Notes: generated from the letters alone by a model not told the origin. A stretch of 64,000 nucleotides of DNA from Pseudomonas fluorescens (GCF_001902145.1 NZ_MRST01000023.1:310001-374000); one strand, 5' to 3'; shown: positions 46,070-54,935, numbered from the stretch's first letter. Numbers and translations are program-made.

Positions 46070-48505
46070 TCAAGGTGCGTGACAGCGTGCGGGGGCCGTT
46101 TCGAAGTACACCGAGGGGTCGGCTTTTTCCGGCAGCGAGTAACGCAACTGGCAACGGCTCCCTTGGGGCGTGGTTATCCACAGCGTCGATTGGCCCAGCA
46201 CATTGGGTAGAAACACCTGGCTGCCTTCCTGTACCAGGGTGATGAACTCACCCTCGGCACTGCTGACCGAGGCACCCGCCGGCAACGGCGCGCCCTGGTC
46301 GGTGCTGACGGTGAGCAGCAGGCGGCGGGTCAGGCCGACGCCGAACTCGACGCGGTCCACGGCGCCGCGGCCGGCCGAAATCATGGCCAGGCCGTTGTGG
46401 ATATCGGCATTGCGCGGCAGTGAACGGGTCTGCACTTGCACCGGGCTGCGCCCGTAGGCGGCGACTTGCGGCACCACGGCCTGGCCTTGCCAGTCGGTCC
46501 ACACCGGGCCGCTGGGGGTGCTGAGCTTGATGCCGCTCATGTCGCCGACCGACACCAGGGCGAAGGTGTCGCGTACCGGGTAGGGGGAAAAGGTCACGCC
46601 GTCGCCGTGCAGTACCACACCGCCGCGCGCACCGCCTTGATAGCTGGAACGCTCGGCATCGGAGCGGCTGTAGCTGACATCCAGCTGGCTGTAGCGCGGC
46701 AGGGCCGACACGCCCAGGGTGGTTTCCACTTGCTGGTCGCTGCTGTCGTGTTCGGCGCTCACGCGATAGCTGAATTGGTCGTCGATCTGTTCGGTGATGC
46801 CCAGGCCGGTACGGTTCTCGCCACCGGAGTTGCGTACCCAACTGCGCAGCCGGCGACTCTCGCCCAGCGGTACGCTGATATTGAGGTACACCGCGTTGTC
46901 CTGCTGCTGGCTACCGCCCATTTGCCATTCGGCGCTGGCCGACAACGACACCGCGCCGATGCTCGTGCCCCAGGAGGCCAGCCCACGGCTGCTGCTGTCG
47001 CCGGCAAAATTGGCCGAGCGTGAAACCCCGGCACTGAATGCACCCAGTTGGGGGTGCGACCAGCCGAGGTTGAGGCTTTGCTGGTCGCGGTAGCGCGAAT
47101 CACGGTTGTTGTCGTCGCGCGCGTAAGTGCTTTCTTCGAGTTCGCGGTAACCGATGCTGCGCCAGGAATTGGCCGCGCTGATCGACCATTGTTCGCCCAG
47201 GCGCTGGGACCAGGACAGATCGGTCTGTACCCCAGACACCTTTTCCCGTGCCTGGCTATTGGACAGCTGCGTGGACAGTTGGATCTGGCTGTCCACCCAC
47301 GGCAACCAGCCCAGGCTCGCGCCCACCGAACGGTATTCACTGGCCGCCAGCGCGCCCGTGCCGAGGGTCAATTGTGGGTGCAGGGCGCCGGTCCAGCCGC
47401 CACTGACTACCCACGGATCCTCGCCTTTGGCATCGCCCACATTGCGCACCCGGCCCGCCGCCACGGAGTAACCCGGCGCTGGCAGCCCGAGCCCGAGCAT
47501 GGCGGCGGGCACGGTGAAGCGACGCTCACCGCCGACGCTCTCCTTGACCGTGACTTCAACGTCCGAACGCGTGTTCAAGCGACGTACATCGGTCAGGGTA
47601 AAGGGGCCGGCGGGCACTACGGTGGAATGAATCAACGCGTTGTTCTGGCGAACCTCCACCTGGGCCGGGCTGTTGGCGATGCCTTGGATCAGCGCGCCCT
47701 GGCCTTGCTCTTGAAGGGCGTGCTCGGTGAGCACCTGTACACCGGTGATCTGCGCGCCGGACAGCACCGGGTTGTACAGGTTGATTTGCCCGGCCTGCAG
47801 CACCGCCTGGTGACTGGCGAAGGTGCGTTGGGCATAGGCTTGCAAGTGGGTGCTGCGTGACAGGCCATCCTGCCAGGTCTGCACCTGGCGGCTGCGCACG
47901 ATCCAGTCGCCGGCATTGAACCCCACCTCGGTATTGGCCGAGCCAAAGCGGCTGGCGTCATCCCCGAAGCGGTTGTAGAAGCCGCTGAGGTCGTAGTTGA
48001 GCAGCCCGGCAAACCCGCCGGTTTCGTAGCCGGAGATGTCCTGCTGCACGGGGCGCAAGGCGTCGGTGGGCACCACCAGCGACACTGTCAGTGTCGCCGG
48101 GTCCGGCTCCACCAGGGTTTGCGGGTACTGTGCGAGGAAATCCTGGCAGCCTGTCGTGTCATTGGGCGGCACCAGATTGGCGGCGTCCAGCAAGGCGCGG
48201 TCGAAGCACAGATAGCCCTGCTGATCGAAGTTCACCGCCAACCGGCCACGGCGCTGACCGTTGACACGCAGGTTGACGGTATGTTGCCCGGCCGCGTAAC
48301 GCGGTGCGGCCAGCAACAGGCTGGCCAGCTGTGGGTCGATACCGCGTTGTTGCAAGGTCTGGGCATCGAAGCCGGACGGGCTGGAATCTTCGGCGCACAC
48401 CTCGGCCGGGATGAGCGCGCACAGCAGCAACACCCGCGCCAGGGCAGGGCTGGCAAAGGGATCGGGCACGGCTTCGCCGTCACGGTAACTCAATACTGTT
48501 TTCAC
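46070..48505 (-). CDS. Fimbrial outer-membrane usher
   Basis: About 811 residues. The N-terminal domain begins with FDAQTLQQRGIDPQLASLL, followed by a 24-strand barrel with a plug (~residues 220-320, TDVRRLNTRSDVEVTVKES) and C-terminal domains ending CQLRYSLPEKAD. Ushers accept chaperone-subunit complexes and assemble pili. The start is uncertain: a GTG at 48505 is chosen; a TTG 20 codons upstream and a GTG 12 codons downstream also keep the signal segment ARVLLLCALIPAEVCA. It lies between the chaperone and tip genes, 12 bp from the latter. Confidence 0.9.
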   Translation of the reverse strand: MKTVLSYRDGEAVPDPFASPALARVLLLCALIPAEVCAEDSSPSGFDAQTLQQRGIDPQLASLLLAAPRYAAGQHTVNLRVNGQRRGRLAVNFDQQGYLCFDRALLDAANLVPPNDTTGCQDFLAQYPQTLVEPDPATLTVSLVVPTDALRPVQQDISGYETGGFAGLLNYDLSGFYNRFGDDASRFGSANTEVGFNAGDWIVRSRQVQTWQDGLSRSTHLQAYAQRTFASHQAVLQAGQINLYNPVLSGAQITGVQVLTEHALQEQGQGALIQGIANSPAQVEVRQNNALIHSTVVPAGPFTLTDVRRLNTRSDVEVTVKESVGGERRFTVPAAMLGLGLPAPGYSVAAGRVRNVGDAKGEDPWVVSGGWTGALHPQLTLGTGALAASEYRSVGASLGWLPWVDSQIQLSTQLSNSQAREKVSGVQTDLSWSQRLGEQWSISAANSWRSIGYRELEESTYARDDNNRDSRYRDQQSLNLGWSHPQLGAFSAGVSRSANFAGDSSSRGLASWGTSIGAVSLSASAEWQMGGSQQQDNAVYLNISVPLGESRRLRSWVRNSGGENRTGLGITEQIDDQFSYRVSAEHDSSDQQVETTLGVSALPRYSQLDVSYSRSDAERSSYQGGARGGVVLHGDGVTFSPYPVRDTFALVSVGDMSGIKLSTPSGPVWTDWQGQAVVPQVAAYGRSPVQVQTRSLPRNADIHNGLAMISAGRGAVDRVEFGVGLTRRLLLTVSTDQGAPLPAGASVSSAEGEFITLVQEGSQVFLPNVLGQSTLWITTPQGSRCQLRYSLPEKADPSVYFETAPARCHAP

Positions 48506-48622
48506 GCAAGGTACTCGAATAGTGAACGCGCAGGCCTTGTGGGCCGGCGTTCTGGTGACGATCAATAAGCCGTCACTTCGTTACTCAGGCGGCGCAGGTG
48601 GTCCGCCGCCTGGGGTGTTCCG

Positions 48623-49327
48623 TCAGAAGCTGATCGGTGCGTCGTAAGCCTTGACCGCGAACCCGTACACCGTGGCCGGCTGCAGCCTGACCGTCTTGGC
48701 CTGGCTGCTGCTGGCCGGCACGCTCAAGGCTTCGCCGGGCAGCACATACGTACGCGGCAGCATGGCCTTGCCGTCGCCTGGCAGCAGTAGCAGTTCTTGA
48801 GCCAGACGCACCACGTACGGCGTGTCGTTGCGCACCTGTAACTGGCCTTCGCGCAGTGTCCAGGTCAGGTCGGTCCAGGGCGTGCGGTTGGGCGCCAGGC
48901 CCTTGGGGTGCACGATCACCGGCAGGTTCTGGCGCACGGTCACGCCCACGCGGGCATGCCCGGTGGCTGTGGCGGCGCGGCCCTGGGGCATGCCTTCGAA
49001 CACCGCGCGTTTAAGTCGCTGGGTCAGTAACGGCTGCTGGTTCTGCAGAATGAAACGCACCAGCTGGGATTTGGACGCTTCCACCCGTGACAGCGGCGGT
49101 GTCACCACCAACAGCGGTTCGGTGTCTTCCGGAATGTCCTGCAAGGTCACATGCAGCAGGGCGAGCTGGCTGTCGGTGTTGGTCACCGACACGGACGCTT
49201 CGCCTTCGGCCTCGTGCACGATCACCACGGAGGTGTCCGGGACCATACCGTCGGCTTTTACCTGATCGCCGAGCATCAAGAGCAAGGCAATCAGGCCGAC
49301 AGCGGTGTTTGAGAGTGTCGTCGTCAT
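48623..49327 (-). CDS. Periplasmic fimbrial chaperone (PapD-like)
   Basis: A 234-residue chaperone with a signal peptide to about residue 25 and two Ig-like domains. It shows the alternating hydrophobic G1-type strand region KSQLVRFILQNQQP with conserved Arg/Lys, RVGVTVRQNLPVIVHPKG between domains, and a C-terminal domain with VRNDTPYVVRLAQELLLL. It folds and caps the DUF1120 subunits by donor-strand complementation. GGAAAC precedes the ATG. It lies between the subunit genes and the usher. Confidence 0.88.
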   Translation of the reverse strand: MTTTLSNTAVGLIALLLMLGDQVKADGMVPDTSVVIVHEAEGEASVSVTNTDSQLALLHVTLQDIPEDTEPLLVVTPPLSRVEASKSQLVRFILQNQQPLLTQRLKRAVFEGMPQGRAATATGHARVGVTVRQNLPVIVHPKGLAPNRTPWTDLTWTLREGQLQVRNDTPYVVRLAQELLLLPGDGKAMLPRTYVLPGEALSVPASSSQAKTVRLQPATVYGFAVKAYDAPISF

Positions 49328-49358
49328 GACGGGTTTCCATTAGCCAATAAAGGGGCGA

Positions 49359-50042
49359 TCAGAGGTAGCGCAGGTCCAGGACGATAGCGCCGTCGAGCGG
49401 GACTTCCTGATCCAGGGTCAGGTACTGCGAAAAGTTGATGGCGGTGCTCACTTGAACCTGGACGGTCAACTGGCCTATGAAGTCCGGTTGGCGGTCCCCG
49501 ACGGGTGCAAAAGCCATGTAGGAGTGCGGGTAGGCATTGGGGTCCTGTGACCAGGTTTCACCGTTGTCGGTAGAGGCCAACACCAGCATGGGCTGCGCAT
49601 CGCCCACCGCGTTGCGATAGGCCAACGCCACGGAGCCCAGGCGCTCTTCGGGGGCGTGGATGTTCCTGCCCAGCCCGTAGAAATAATCGGGGGCCGACGA
49701 GGAGTCGGCGCGATTATCGATGCCCACCAGTGCAAACAGCATGGGCCTGGCGCACTGCACACGCAGATCAAGCACTTGGATGGGCAGTACGGTGAACTCG
49801 TCGGCGTTGAGGCTGCGGGAAGGGATCTTGCCGTGATCGACGGTGCCGTCATTGGTCAGCTCAATATGGCAGGCGTCCGGGGTGACACGGCCGGTAACTG
49901 TGAGGTCGACAGTCGGCGCTGCACGGGCATCGGTCATCGTGGCCAGGCCCAGCACGATGGCAAGGTTTCGCCCCCATGCCATCAGCACAGGCAACGCCAG
50001 ACGCTGCCCATGCCTGCCGGTGTTCAAGGGATGGGCGGCCAT
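49359..50042 (-). CDS. DUF1120 fimbrial subunit
   Basis: A 227-residue protein with a longer N-terminal leader than its relatives; the signal segment is LAIVLGLATMTDARAA (~28-43), so Met21 may be the true start. The mature start PTVDLTVTGRVTPDACHIEL and the end VPLDGAIVLDLRYL follow the DUF1120 pattern, with the paired Cys in LDLRVQCARP. It is the most divergent of the four subunits upstream of the chaperone. It starts 3 bp after the preceding subunit gene. Confidence 0.78.
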   Translation of the reverse strand: MAAHPLNTGRHGQRLALPVLMAWGRNLAIVLGLATMTDARAAPTVDLTVTGRVTPDACHIELTNDGTVDHGKIPSRSLNADEFTVLPIQVLDLRVQCARPMLFALVGIDNRADSSSAPDYFYGLGRNIHAPEERLGSVALAYRNAVGDAQPMLVLASTDNGETWSQDPNAYPHSYMAFAPVGDRQPDFIGQLTVQVQVSTAINFSQYLTLDQEVPLDGAIVLDLRYL

Positions 50043-50045
50043 GGG

Positions 50046-50666
50046 TCAGAGGTACTTCACTTCAAGGGTGGCGGAGCCGTCGATGGTGACTTCGTTGCTG
50101 AGGTCCAGGCCGTCGGCGCGGTTGATGATGGTGAGTACTTCCAGATCGACGCTCAAATCCTTGATCGGCAGCGGCTGCGTATCGTCGTCTATCGAGGCTG
50201 CCGCCATGTACATGCCAGGCTCCCAGAATTTCTCGGCATACCAGGAGTTACCCTGGTCCATCGATGCGATGGGTTGCACTTCGACGCCGCCGTCGGCCAG
50301 TGCTTTGCGCCAAGTGAGGGAAAAGTGGCCGAGTTTCTGGGTCTCGTTAATGAAGCCCAGACCGAAGTCGGTCGAAAGGCCTGAACCTGCCCGGTTATCG
50401 ATGGGGTGCAGGGCAAACTGGATCGGCGCATCGCAATTGACGGTCATCGACAGGGTATGCACGCCAATCGCCGTTGCCCCGTCCGGGTTCAGGTCCTTGG
50501 CGGAGATCTTGCCATGGTCGATCACGCCACCACCGGACAGGCTCGGTGTGCAGGCGCTGGGCACGATCAGGCCCTTGACGGTCAGGTCCACGCTGGACGC
50601 GGCGAAGGTGGCAGCCGAGTGGAGCAGCAGGGCGCTGGCGGCCAGGGTGGTCAATCGGGTTTTCAT
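50046..50666 (-). CDS. DUF1120 fimbrial subunit
   Basis: A 206-residue protein with signal peptide MKTRLTTLAASALLLHSAATFA. The mature start SSVDLTVKGLIVPSACTPSLSGG is nearly the same as in the first subunit gene at 51327-51956, and the Cys pair partner lies in SMTVNCDAPIQF. It ends DGSATLEVKYL. Its similarity to neighbours points to tandem duplication. It is probably a shaft or minor pilin moved by the chaperone and usher encoded downstream. Confidence 0.8.
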   Translation of the reverse strand: MKTRLTTLAASALLLHSAATFAASSVDLTVKGLIVPSACTPSLSGGGVIDHGKISAKDLNPDGATAIGVHTLSMTVNCDAPIQFALHPIDNRAGSGLSTDFGLGFINETQKLGHFSLTWRKALADGGVEVQPIASMDQGNSWYAEKFWEPGMYMAAASIDDDTQPLPIKDLSVDLEVLTIINRADGLDLSNEVTIDGSATLEVKYL

Positions 50667-50677
50667 CGGGAGGCTCC

Positions 50678-51298
50678 TTAGAGGTAATTGACTTGCACGG
50701 TGGCGTGGCCGTCGATGGGTACTTCGTCGGTCAGCGTCAGGTTGCTGGCGGGGGCGATGTGGGTGATCAGGCGGATTTCTGCGTCCAATGCCTGGATCGC
50801 GATCGGTGCAAGGCCGTCGCTGTCGGCGACGGCCGTCAACAAGGTATGGCTGAGCATCACCGAGGGGATCCAGGTTACGCCGCCATCCCGGGAGGTGATG
50901 GTGCGTACCGGGACGCCATCGGCCACCGGGCTATACAGGCCAAGCCCGGCATCGCCGACTTTTTCGTCACTGGGCGTCATGCCCAGGCCATGCCAACTGA
51001 AGTGGCTGGCGGCAGTGCCCGCACGGTTGTCGATGGTGTTCAGGGTAAAAAGGGTCGGCCCTTCGCAACGCACACTCAGCAGCAGGGTTTCCCTGGGCAG
51101 GTCGGTGTAGGTGTCGGCATTGAGGTCTTTGACCGACACCTTGCCGAAGTCGACGGTGCCACCGCCGGAGACCACGGGGGCACAGGCACTGGGGGTGATG
51201 ACCCCTCTGACCGTCAGGTCCTGGCTGCTGGCGGCCCATACCGGGCCGGCGCCGATCAGCAACAATGCCGCGGTGAGGGTAGTGAGGGGGCTAACCAT
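50678..51298 (-). CDS. DUF1120 fimbrial subunit
   Basis: A 206-residue protein with signal peptide ending GAGPVWAASSQ and mature start DLTVRGVITPSACAPVVSGGG. The Cys partner is in LLSVRCEGPTLF. It ends DGHATVQVNYL. It is the same size as the following subunit and has the same motif order, with differences spread through the middle, as expected for diversified pilin paralogues. It is separated from its neighbours by 11 and 28 bp. Confidence 0.8.
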   Translation of the reverse strand: MVSPLTTLTAALLLIGAGPVWAASSQDLTVRGVITPSACAPVVSGGGTVDFGKVSVKDLNADTYTDLPRETLLLSVRCEGPTLFTLNTIDNRAGTAASHFSWHGLGMTPSDEKVGDAGLGLYSPVADGVPVRTITSRDGGVTWIPSVMLSHTLLTAVADSDGLAPIAIQALDAEIRLITHIAPASNLTLTDEVPIDGHATVQVNYL

Positions 51299-51326
51299 GG
51301 GTCACGTCCTGTGGGTGGGTGGGCGG

Positions 51327-51956
51327 TTACAGGTATTTCACTTCAAGGGTGGCGGAGCCGTTGATCGGCACCTCTGCGCTCAGGTCCATGCCGGCTGTGG
51401 GGGCGATGAGGGTTTGCACCAGAAGATCTGCCGTGACCTGTTGGACCGGGGAGGGTGCCCAACTGCCGGAGGAACGATCGCCGAACGAGGCGTGGTAGGT
51501 AATGGGCCAGGCGTCGCCCGGGACGGTTTCCCGCCAGGTGAGGCCGTTATCGGATGACTCGATCACGGCGATTGTCGCGCCGTCAGCCACCGGATTGCCT
51601 AGCGACAGGGTGTACCCGCCCAATTTTTTGCCACTGACCAGGCCCAGGCCGTAGGTATTCATCGGGTCAGCGGCGTCACCCTTGTTATCAGTGCCCTTGA
51701 GGGCCAACAGGGTTGGCGCATCGCAGGTGATCGACAGTTGCAGGGTGTGGTTGCCGAGCAACGTCCAGTGGTCCGGCTTTAAATCCTTGGCCGCGACTTT
51801 GCCGTGGTCGACGAGGCCGCCACTGGAAAGGCCGGGGGCACAGGCGCTGGGTGTAATCAGGCCCTTGACGGTCAGGTCGACGCTGCTGGCGGCGAGCGCA
51901 GAGGTGGACATGGCGAGCAGCAGGGCGCTACTCAACAGGGATGCAGGAGTCTTCAT
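51327..51956 (-). CDS. DUF1120 fimbrial subunit, first gene of the operon
   Basis: A 209-residue protein with signal peptide MKTPASLLSSALLLAMSTSALA. The mature start is SSVDLTVKGLITPSACAPGL, the Cys partner is in LSITCDAPTLL and it ends NGSATLEVKYL. As promoter-proximal subunit it may be the most abundant, the place where major pilins often sit. The ATG with the signal peptide is used; the frame extends five codons further. The promoter should be in the 381-bp gap 51957-52337. Confidence 0.8.
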   Translation of the reverse strand: MKTPASLLSSALLLAMSTSALAASSVDLTVKGLITPSACAPGLSSGGLVDHGKVAAKDLKPDHWTLLGNHTLQLSITCDAPTLLALKGTDNKGDAADPMNTYGLGLVSGKKLGGYTLSLGNPVADGATIAVIESSDNGLTWRETVPGDAWPITYHASFGDRSSGSWAPSPVQQVTADLLVQTLIAPTAGMDLSAEVPINGSATLEVKYL

Positions 51957-52337
51957 TTCCAATTGTTCCATTGCAGTCTGGCAGATAGAGACGCGTACAG
52001 GTCAGCGCTCGGCCCTGTATGGGCGAGTGGTTGGCTTGGCGGCGGTCTCACTGTTTTTTGGCGTTGCCGGGAAGTGGCAAGCCGTCTCTCTTTTGGGGTG
52101 GGCACAATTTAGCGAGAGGGCTGTGAGGGGGAAATACAACTAATACGACATTGGCTGGGCGGGTAAGCGCAGCGCGGTTCGGTAGTTTTTTTCGGCGTTT
52201 TTCGTAGTTGTTGTATCGGCTGGAAGTCATTCAAAAGGTTATAGGTTAAAGGCCGGCAACCATCAAAAGGGTGTGCCTGGCATTGCTGTATCAGTACCGC
52301 AGATTGCTGCCCAATTAATCACCACGAAGAGGTACTG
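51957..52337. promoter_or_regulatory. 381-bp divergent control gap of the fimbrial cluster
   Basis: There is no gene here. The gap separates the DUF1120 operon (minus) from the REC-HPt gene (plus) and must hold both promoters. It contains AT-rich stretches and a tandem GGTTATAGGTTA. No clear sigma-70, sigma-54 or REP element could be assigned by eye. AAGAGGTACTG before 52338 is the ribosome binding site of the REC-HPt gene. Confidence 0.4.
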
Positions 52338-53156
52338 ATGGGTTCGCCAGGATGTTCAACCGCAGGAGCGAGCCGGGCAGTCAAACCGCCTTTTTCTCCC
52401 CCGCCTCATTGGCTGTACTTGAATATTCTGGTCGTGGAGGATCATTCAGCCTATCGCCTGTTGCTGGGTTGGCTGTTGCAAAAACTGGGGCTTGGACACG
52501 AGTTGGCCACCGATGGCTTCATGGGGTTGGACGCCGTTACCAGTCGGCCCTTCGACCTGGTTATCAGTGATTGCCGGATGCCTTTCATGGACGGTTACAG
52601 CATGGCCCGCGCCATTCGCCAGCATGAGCGCGAGCACGGGTTAAAGCGCACGCCAATCATTGCCTTGACCGCCAATCTGCAAAACGACAGCCCCCAACGT
52701 TGCCGCAAGGCCGGCATGGATGCCTGGCTGCTCAAACCCCTTACCCTTGAACAACTGCACGCCGTGCTGGTGCGCTGGTTACCGGGCGGCGAGGGCCACT
52801 ATGTCGAGCAATACGCCGCTGCTGCGCTGGCTCACTGGCCCACCCGTGCCACGCTTGTGGCCACGTTTGGCAGCGACCTGGTCGTCGACCAGTTGTTGGA
52901 AACCCTGTTGATGGAGGCCTGGGGAGACCAGCGGGTGTTGCGCCATGCCCTGGCGACATTGAACGCGCCATTGACCGCCGAGCGTCTGCATCGGCTGGTG
53001 GGCAGCCTGGTGTTCCTGGGCGGCACGGGGTTGGAAACCAGTGCCGTGAGCTTGATCGAGCAGGTCCAGGCCGAGGGTGTCGCTACGCATAAGGCGCAGT
53101 TGGAAGTGTTTGAGGCACGGCTGTGCGCTTATCTGGAGTATCTGTCTGAGCTGTGA
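52338..53156 (+). CDS. REC-HPt phosphorelay protein
   Basis: A 272-residue cytosolic protein with two signalling domains and no kinase. The receiver domain (~28-148) has acidic ED (34-35), phospho-Asp78 in DLVISDCRMPFMDG, TAN and a Lys in LLKPL. The C-terminal HPt domain (~155-270) has His218 in ERLHRLVGSLVFLGG. This is the tail layout of BvgS/EvgS/RocS-type hybrid kinases cut free. It is divergent from the fimbrial operon and upstream of a BvgA-like regulator, to which the HPt could pass phosphate. The ATG has GAGG 5 nt upstream. Confidence 0.82.
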   Translation: MGSPGCSTAGASRAVKPPFSPPPHWLYLNILVVEDHSAYRLLLGWLLQKLGLGHELATDGFMGLDAVTSRPFDLVISDCRMPFMDGYSMARAIRQHEREHGLKRTPIIALTANLQNDSPQRCRKAGMDAWLLKPLTLEQLHAVLVRWLPGGEGHYVEQYAAAALAHWPTRATLVATFGSDLVVDQLLETLLMEAWGDQRVLRHALATLNAPLTAERLHRLVGSLVFLGGTGLETSAVSLIEQVQAEGVATHKAQLEVFEARLCAYLEYLSEL

Positions 53157-53206
53157 AGAATGCTGTTGCAGAGGGCTTTACCACGTCGTTGATCTAATTT
53201 TGGCTG

Positions 53207-53220
53207 TAGGTATTTTCCTA
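53207..53220. promoter_or_regulatory. Palindrome TAGG-N6-CCTA upstream of the response-regulator gene
   Basis: In TGTAGGTATTTTCCTA the TAGG/CCTA arms are spaced by 6 bp. The layout resembles binding sites of GacA/BvgA/RcsB-type NarL-family regulators (TGTAAG-N6-CTTACA). It lies about 135 bp before the regulator's ATG, so autoregulation is possible. Confidence 0.35.
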
Positions 53221-53354
53221 TTGTGTTGTAGTCCAATAATTAGCCACTACTGAACATTGGGTTCGGCCGCAAGCGCCTCTTTGTTAGCAGTTGTTGATGA
53301 TCGCAGGCAGAGGTATTTTGCGCGGATTCAAGTTGCCATCATTCGTGGGTGCTT

Positions 53355-53990
53355 ATGCTTCGAGTAATTATTGCTGACGATCACCCTATTGTCCGGGTCG
53401 GGCAAAAAGTCGTGATCGAGGCGAGTGGCAAGTGCAAAGTGGTCGGTGAAGCCGACGGTCCCGATCAGTTACTCGGCGTGCTCAGTAGCACGCCGTGCGA
53501 CGTGCTGGTCACGGATTTCGCCATGCCAGGCGGCCAGCAGGCCGATGGCTACTGCTTGTTGGGCCTGTTGCAGCGCCAGTATCCGCAGTTGCCGGTGATT
53601 CTGGTCACCATGTTCGCCAACGTCGCCACGTTACGCGCAGCCTTTGCCCACGGTGCCAGGGCAGTGGTCGCCAAAAGTGCTTCGGCCAAGGAGTTGCCTC
53701 TGGCGATCAAGGCGGTCCAGGCCGGGCAGACCTTCGCCAGTGAGTGCCTGCGAGTGCAACTGGTAGAGGCCGGCGCGGGGGATCAGTCCCAGGAGCCGCA
53801 GTTGTCCGGCAAGGAGCGCGAAGTGGTGCGCATGCTGGCCAGCGGCATGACCGTCAGCCAGATTGCAGCCCAGGTCAACCGCAGCATCTCCACCATCAGC
53901 AAGCAGAAAAGCACGGCGATGCAGCGCTTGAGTATTTCCACCGACGTTGACTTGTTCGCCTACGCCCGCAGTACTGGGATAGCGCAGTAG
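53355..53990 (+). CDS. NarL/FixJ response regulator (BvgA/RocA-like)
   Basis: A 211-residue regulator. The receiver (~1-120) has DD (8-9), phospho-Asp54 in DVLVTDFAMPGG, a Thr in VTMFA and a Lys in VAKSAS. The C-terminal LuxR-type HTH (~148-205) is LSGKEREVVRMLASGMTVSQIAAQ...STISKQKSTAM. The VSQIAxxVNRSISTISKQKS segment is typical of regulators that pair with unorthodox kinases and control fimbriae. Start ATG 53355; a GTG two codons upstream is possible. It is 198 bp after the REC-HPt gene. Confidence 0.87.
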   Translation: MLRVIIADDHPIVRVGQKVVIEASGKCKVVGEADGPDQLLGVLSSTPCDVLVTDFAMPGGQQADGYCLLGLLQRQYPQLPVILVTMFANVATLRAAFAHGARAVVAKSASAKELPLAIKAVQAGQTFASECLRVQLVEAGAGDQSQEPQLSGKEREVVRMLASGMTVSQIAAQVNRSISTISKQKSTAMQRLSISTDVDLFAYARSTGIAQ

Positions 53991-54080
53991 CGCGCTTATT
54001 TGCGTGGCGAATGACAGTAGCCATGACGGCGTGGGCGGCTTATCGTGCGCCTACTCTTTTGACGCCTGCGGAGCCTGCCC

Positions 54081-54551
54081 ATGAGTGATGCCCATAACGC
54101 CCTGATCAGCCAATTCTATAGCGCCTTCCAGCGCCTGGATGCCGAGGCCATGGTCGCCTGCTACAGCGATGACGTGGTGTTCAGCGACCCGGCCTTTGGC
54201 GAACTGCGAGGCCGTGACGCAGGGGATATGTGGCGCATGCTCACCACCCGGGCCAAGGACTTTTCGTTGACCTTCGACCAGGTGCGCAGCGACGAGCGCA
54301 CCGGCAGTGCGCATTGGGTGGCGACTTATCTGTTCAGCGCGACTGGCAATACGGTGGTCAACGATATCCAGGCGCGCTTTGTGTTGCGCGACGGCAAGAT
54401 CTGCGAGCACCACGATCACTTCGACTTGTGGCGCTGGGCACGCCAGGCGTTGGGCACCAAGGGCCTGCTGTTGGGCTGGACGCCGCTGGTACGCAACGCC
54501 GTGCGCGCCCAGGCGAACAAAGGCCTGAAGGCATTCCAGGCCAGTCGTTGA
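54081..54551 (+). CDS. NTF2-like / SnoaL-type protein
   Basis: A 156-residue protein with the NTF2-like pattern: LISQFYSAFQRLDAEAMVACYSDDVVFSDPAFGELRG, WVATYLFSATGNTVVND, and HHDHFDLWRWARQALG at the C terminus. Related proteins act as isomerases, cyclases or stress proteins; no specific reaction can be given. GGAG lies 9 nt before the ATG. It is not related in sequence to the DUF4440 protein at 5836-6237 beyond the fold. Confidence 0.78.
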   Translation: MSDAHNALISQFYSAFQRLDAEAMVACYSDDVVFSDPAFGELRGRDAGDMWRMLTTRAKDFSLTFDQVRSDERTGSAHWVATYLFSATGNTVVNDIQARFVLRDGKICEHHDHFDLWRWARQALGTKGLLLGWTPLVRNAVRAQANKGLKAFQASR

Positions 54552-54587
54552 TAAACTACGCGCTCCTTTGCCTTGCCGAACCTGTCC

Positions 54588-54860
54588 GTGAATACGCCTG
54601 AACCCAAGCCCTGGTATGTCTACCTGGTACGCGCCGCCAATGGCGCGCTGTATTGCGGCATCAGCAACGACCCGGTGCGCCGGTTTGCCTCGCACCAGAG
54701 CGGCAAGGGCGCACGGTTTTTTCTGTCCAGCCCCGCAGTCGCGCTGGTATACACCGAGCAATGCGCGAGCAAGGGTGAGGCGCTGCGCCAGGAACGCCTG
54801 ATCAAAAAGTTGAAGAAGAGCGCCAAGGAGTGCCTGGCAGCGAGTGGTTCATCAGGCTGA
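54588..54860 (+). CDS. GIY-YIG domain protein (UPF0213/YhbQ-like)
   Basis: A 90-residue single-domain nuclease-fold protein. [20 protein letters not shown] carries the GIY-YIG strands (YVY and YCG), then [13 protein letters not shown] with the conserved Arg and [20 protein letters not shown] with the catalytic-type Glu. Family members are small putative endonucleases with unclear roles. The start is GTG giving [12 protein letters not shown]; a TTG five codons upstream is less likely. It is 36 bp after the SnoaL-like gene. Confidence 0.85.
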   Translation: MNTPEPKPWYVYLVRAANGALYCGISNDPVRRFASHQSGKGARFFLSSPAVALVYTEQCASKGEALRQERLIKKLKKSAKECLAASGSSG

Positions 54861-54935
54861 CTGATAGGTTCCCATCACACCGTCGAGGGCTTTTGCGCGG
54901 TAATCTGCTCGTTCACTCGCCAAGCGGAACCCCGT

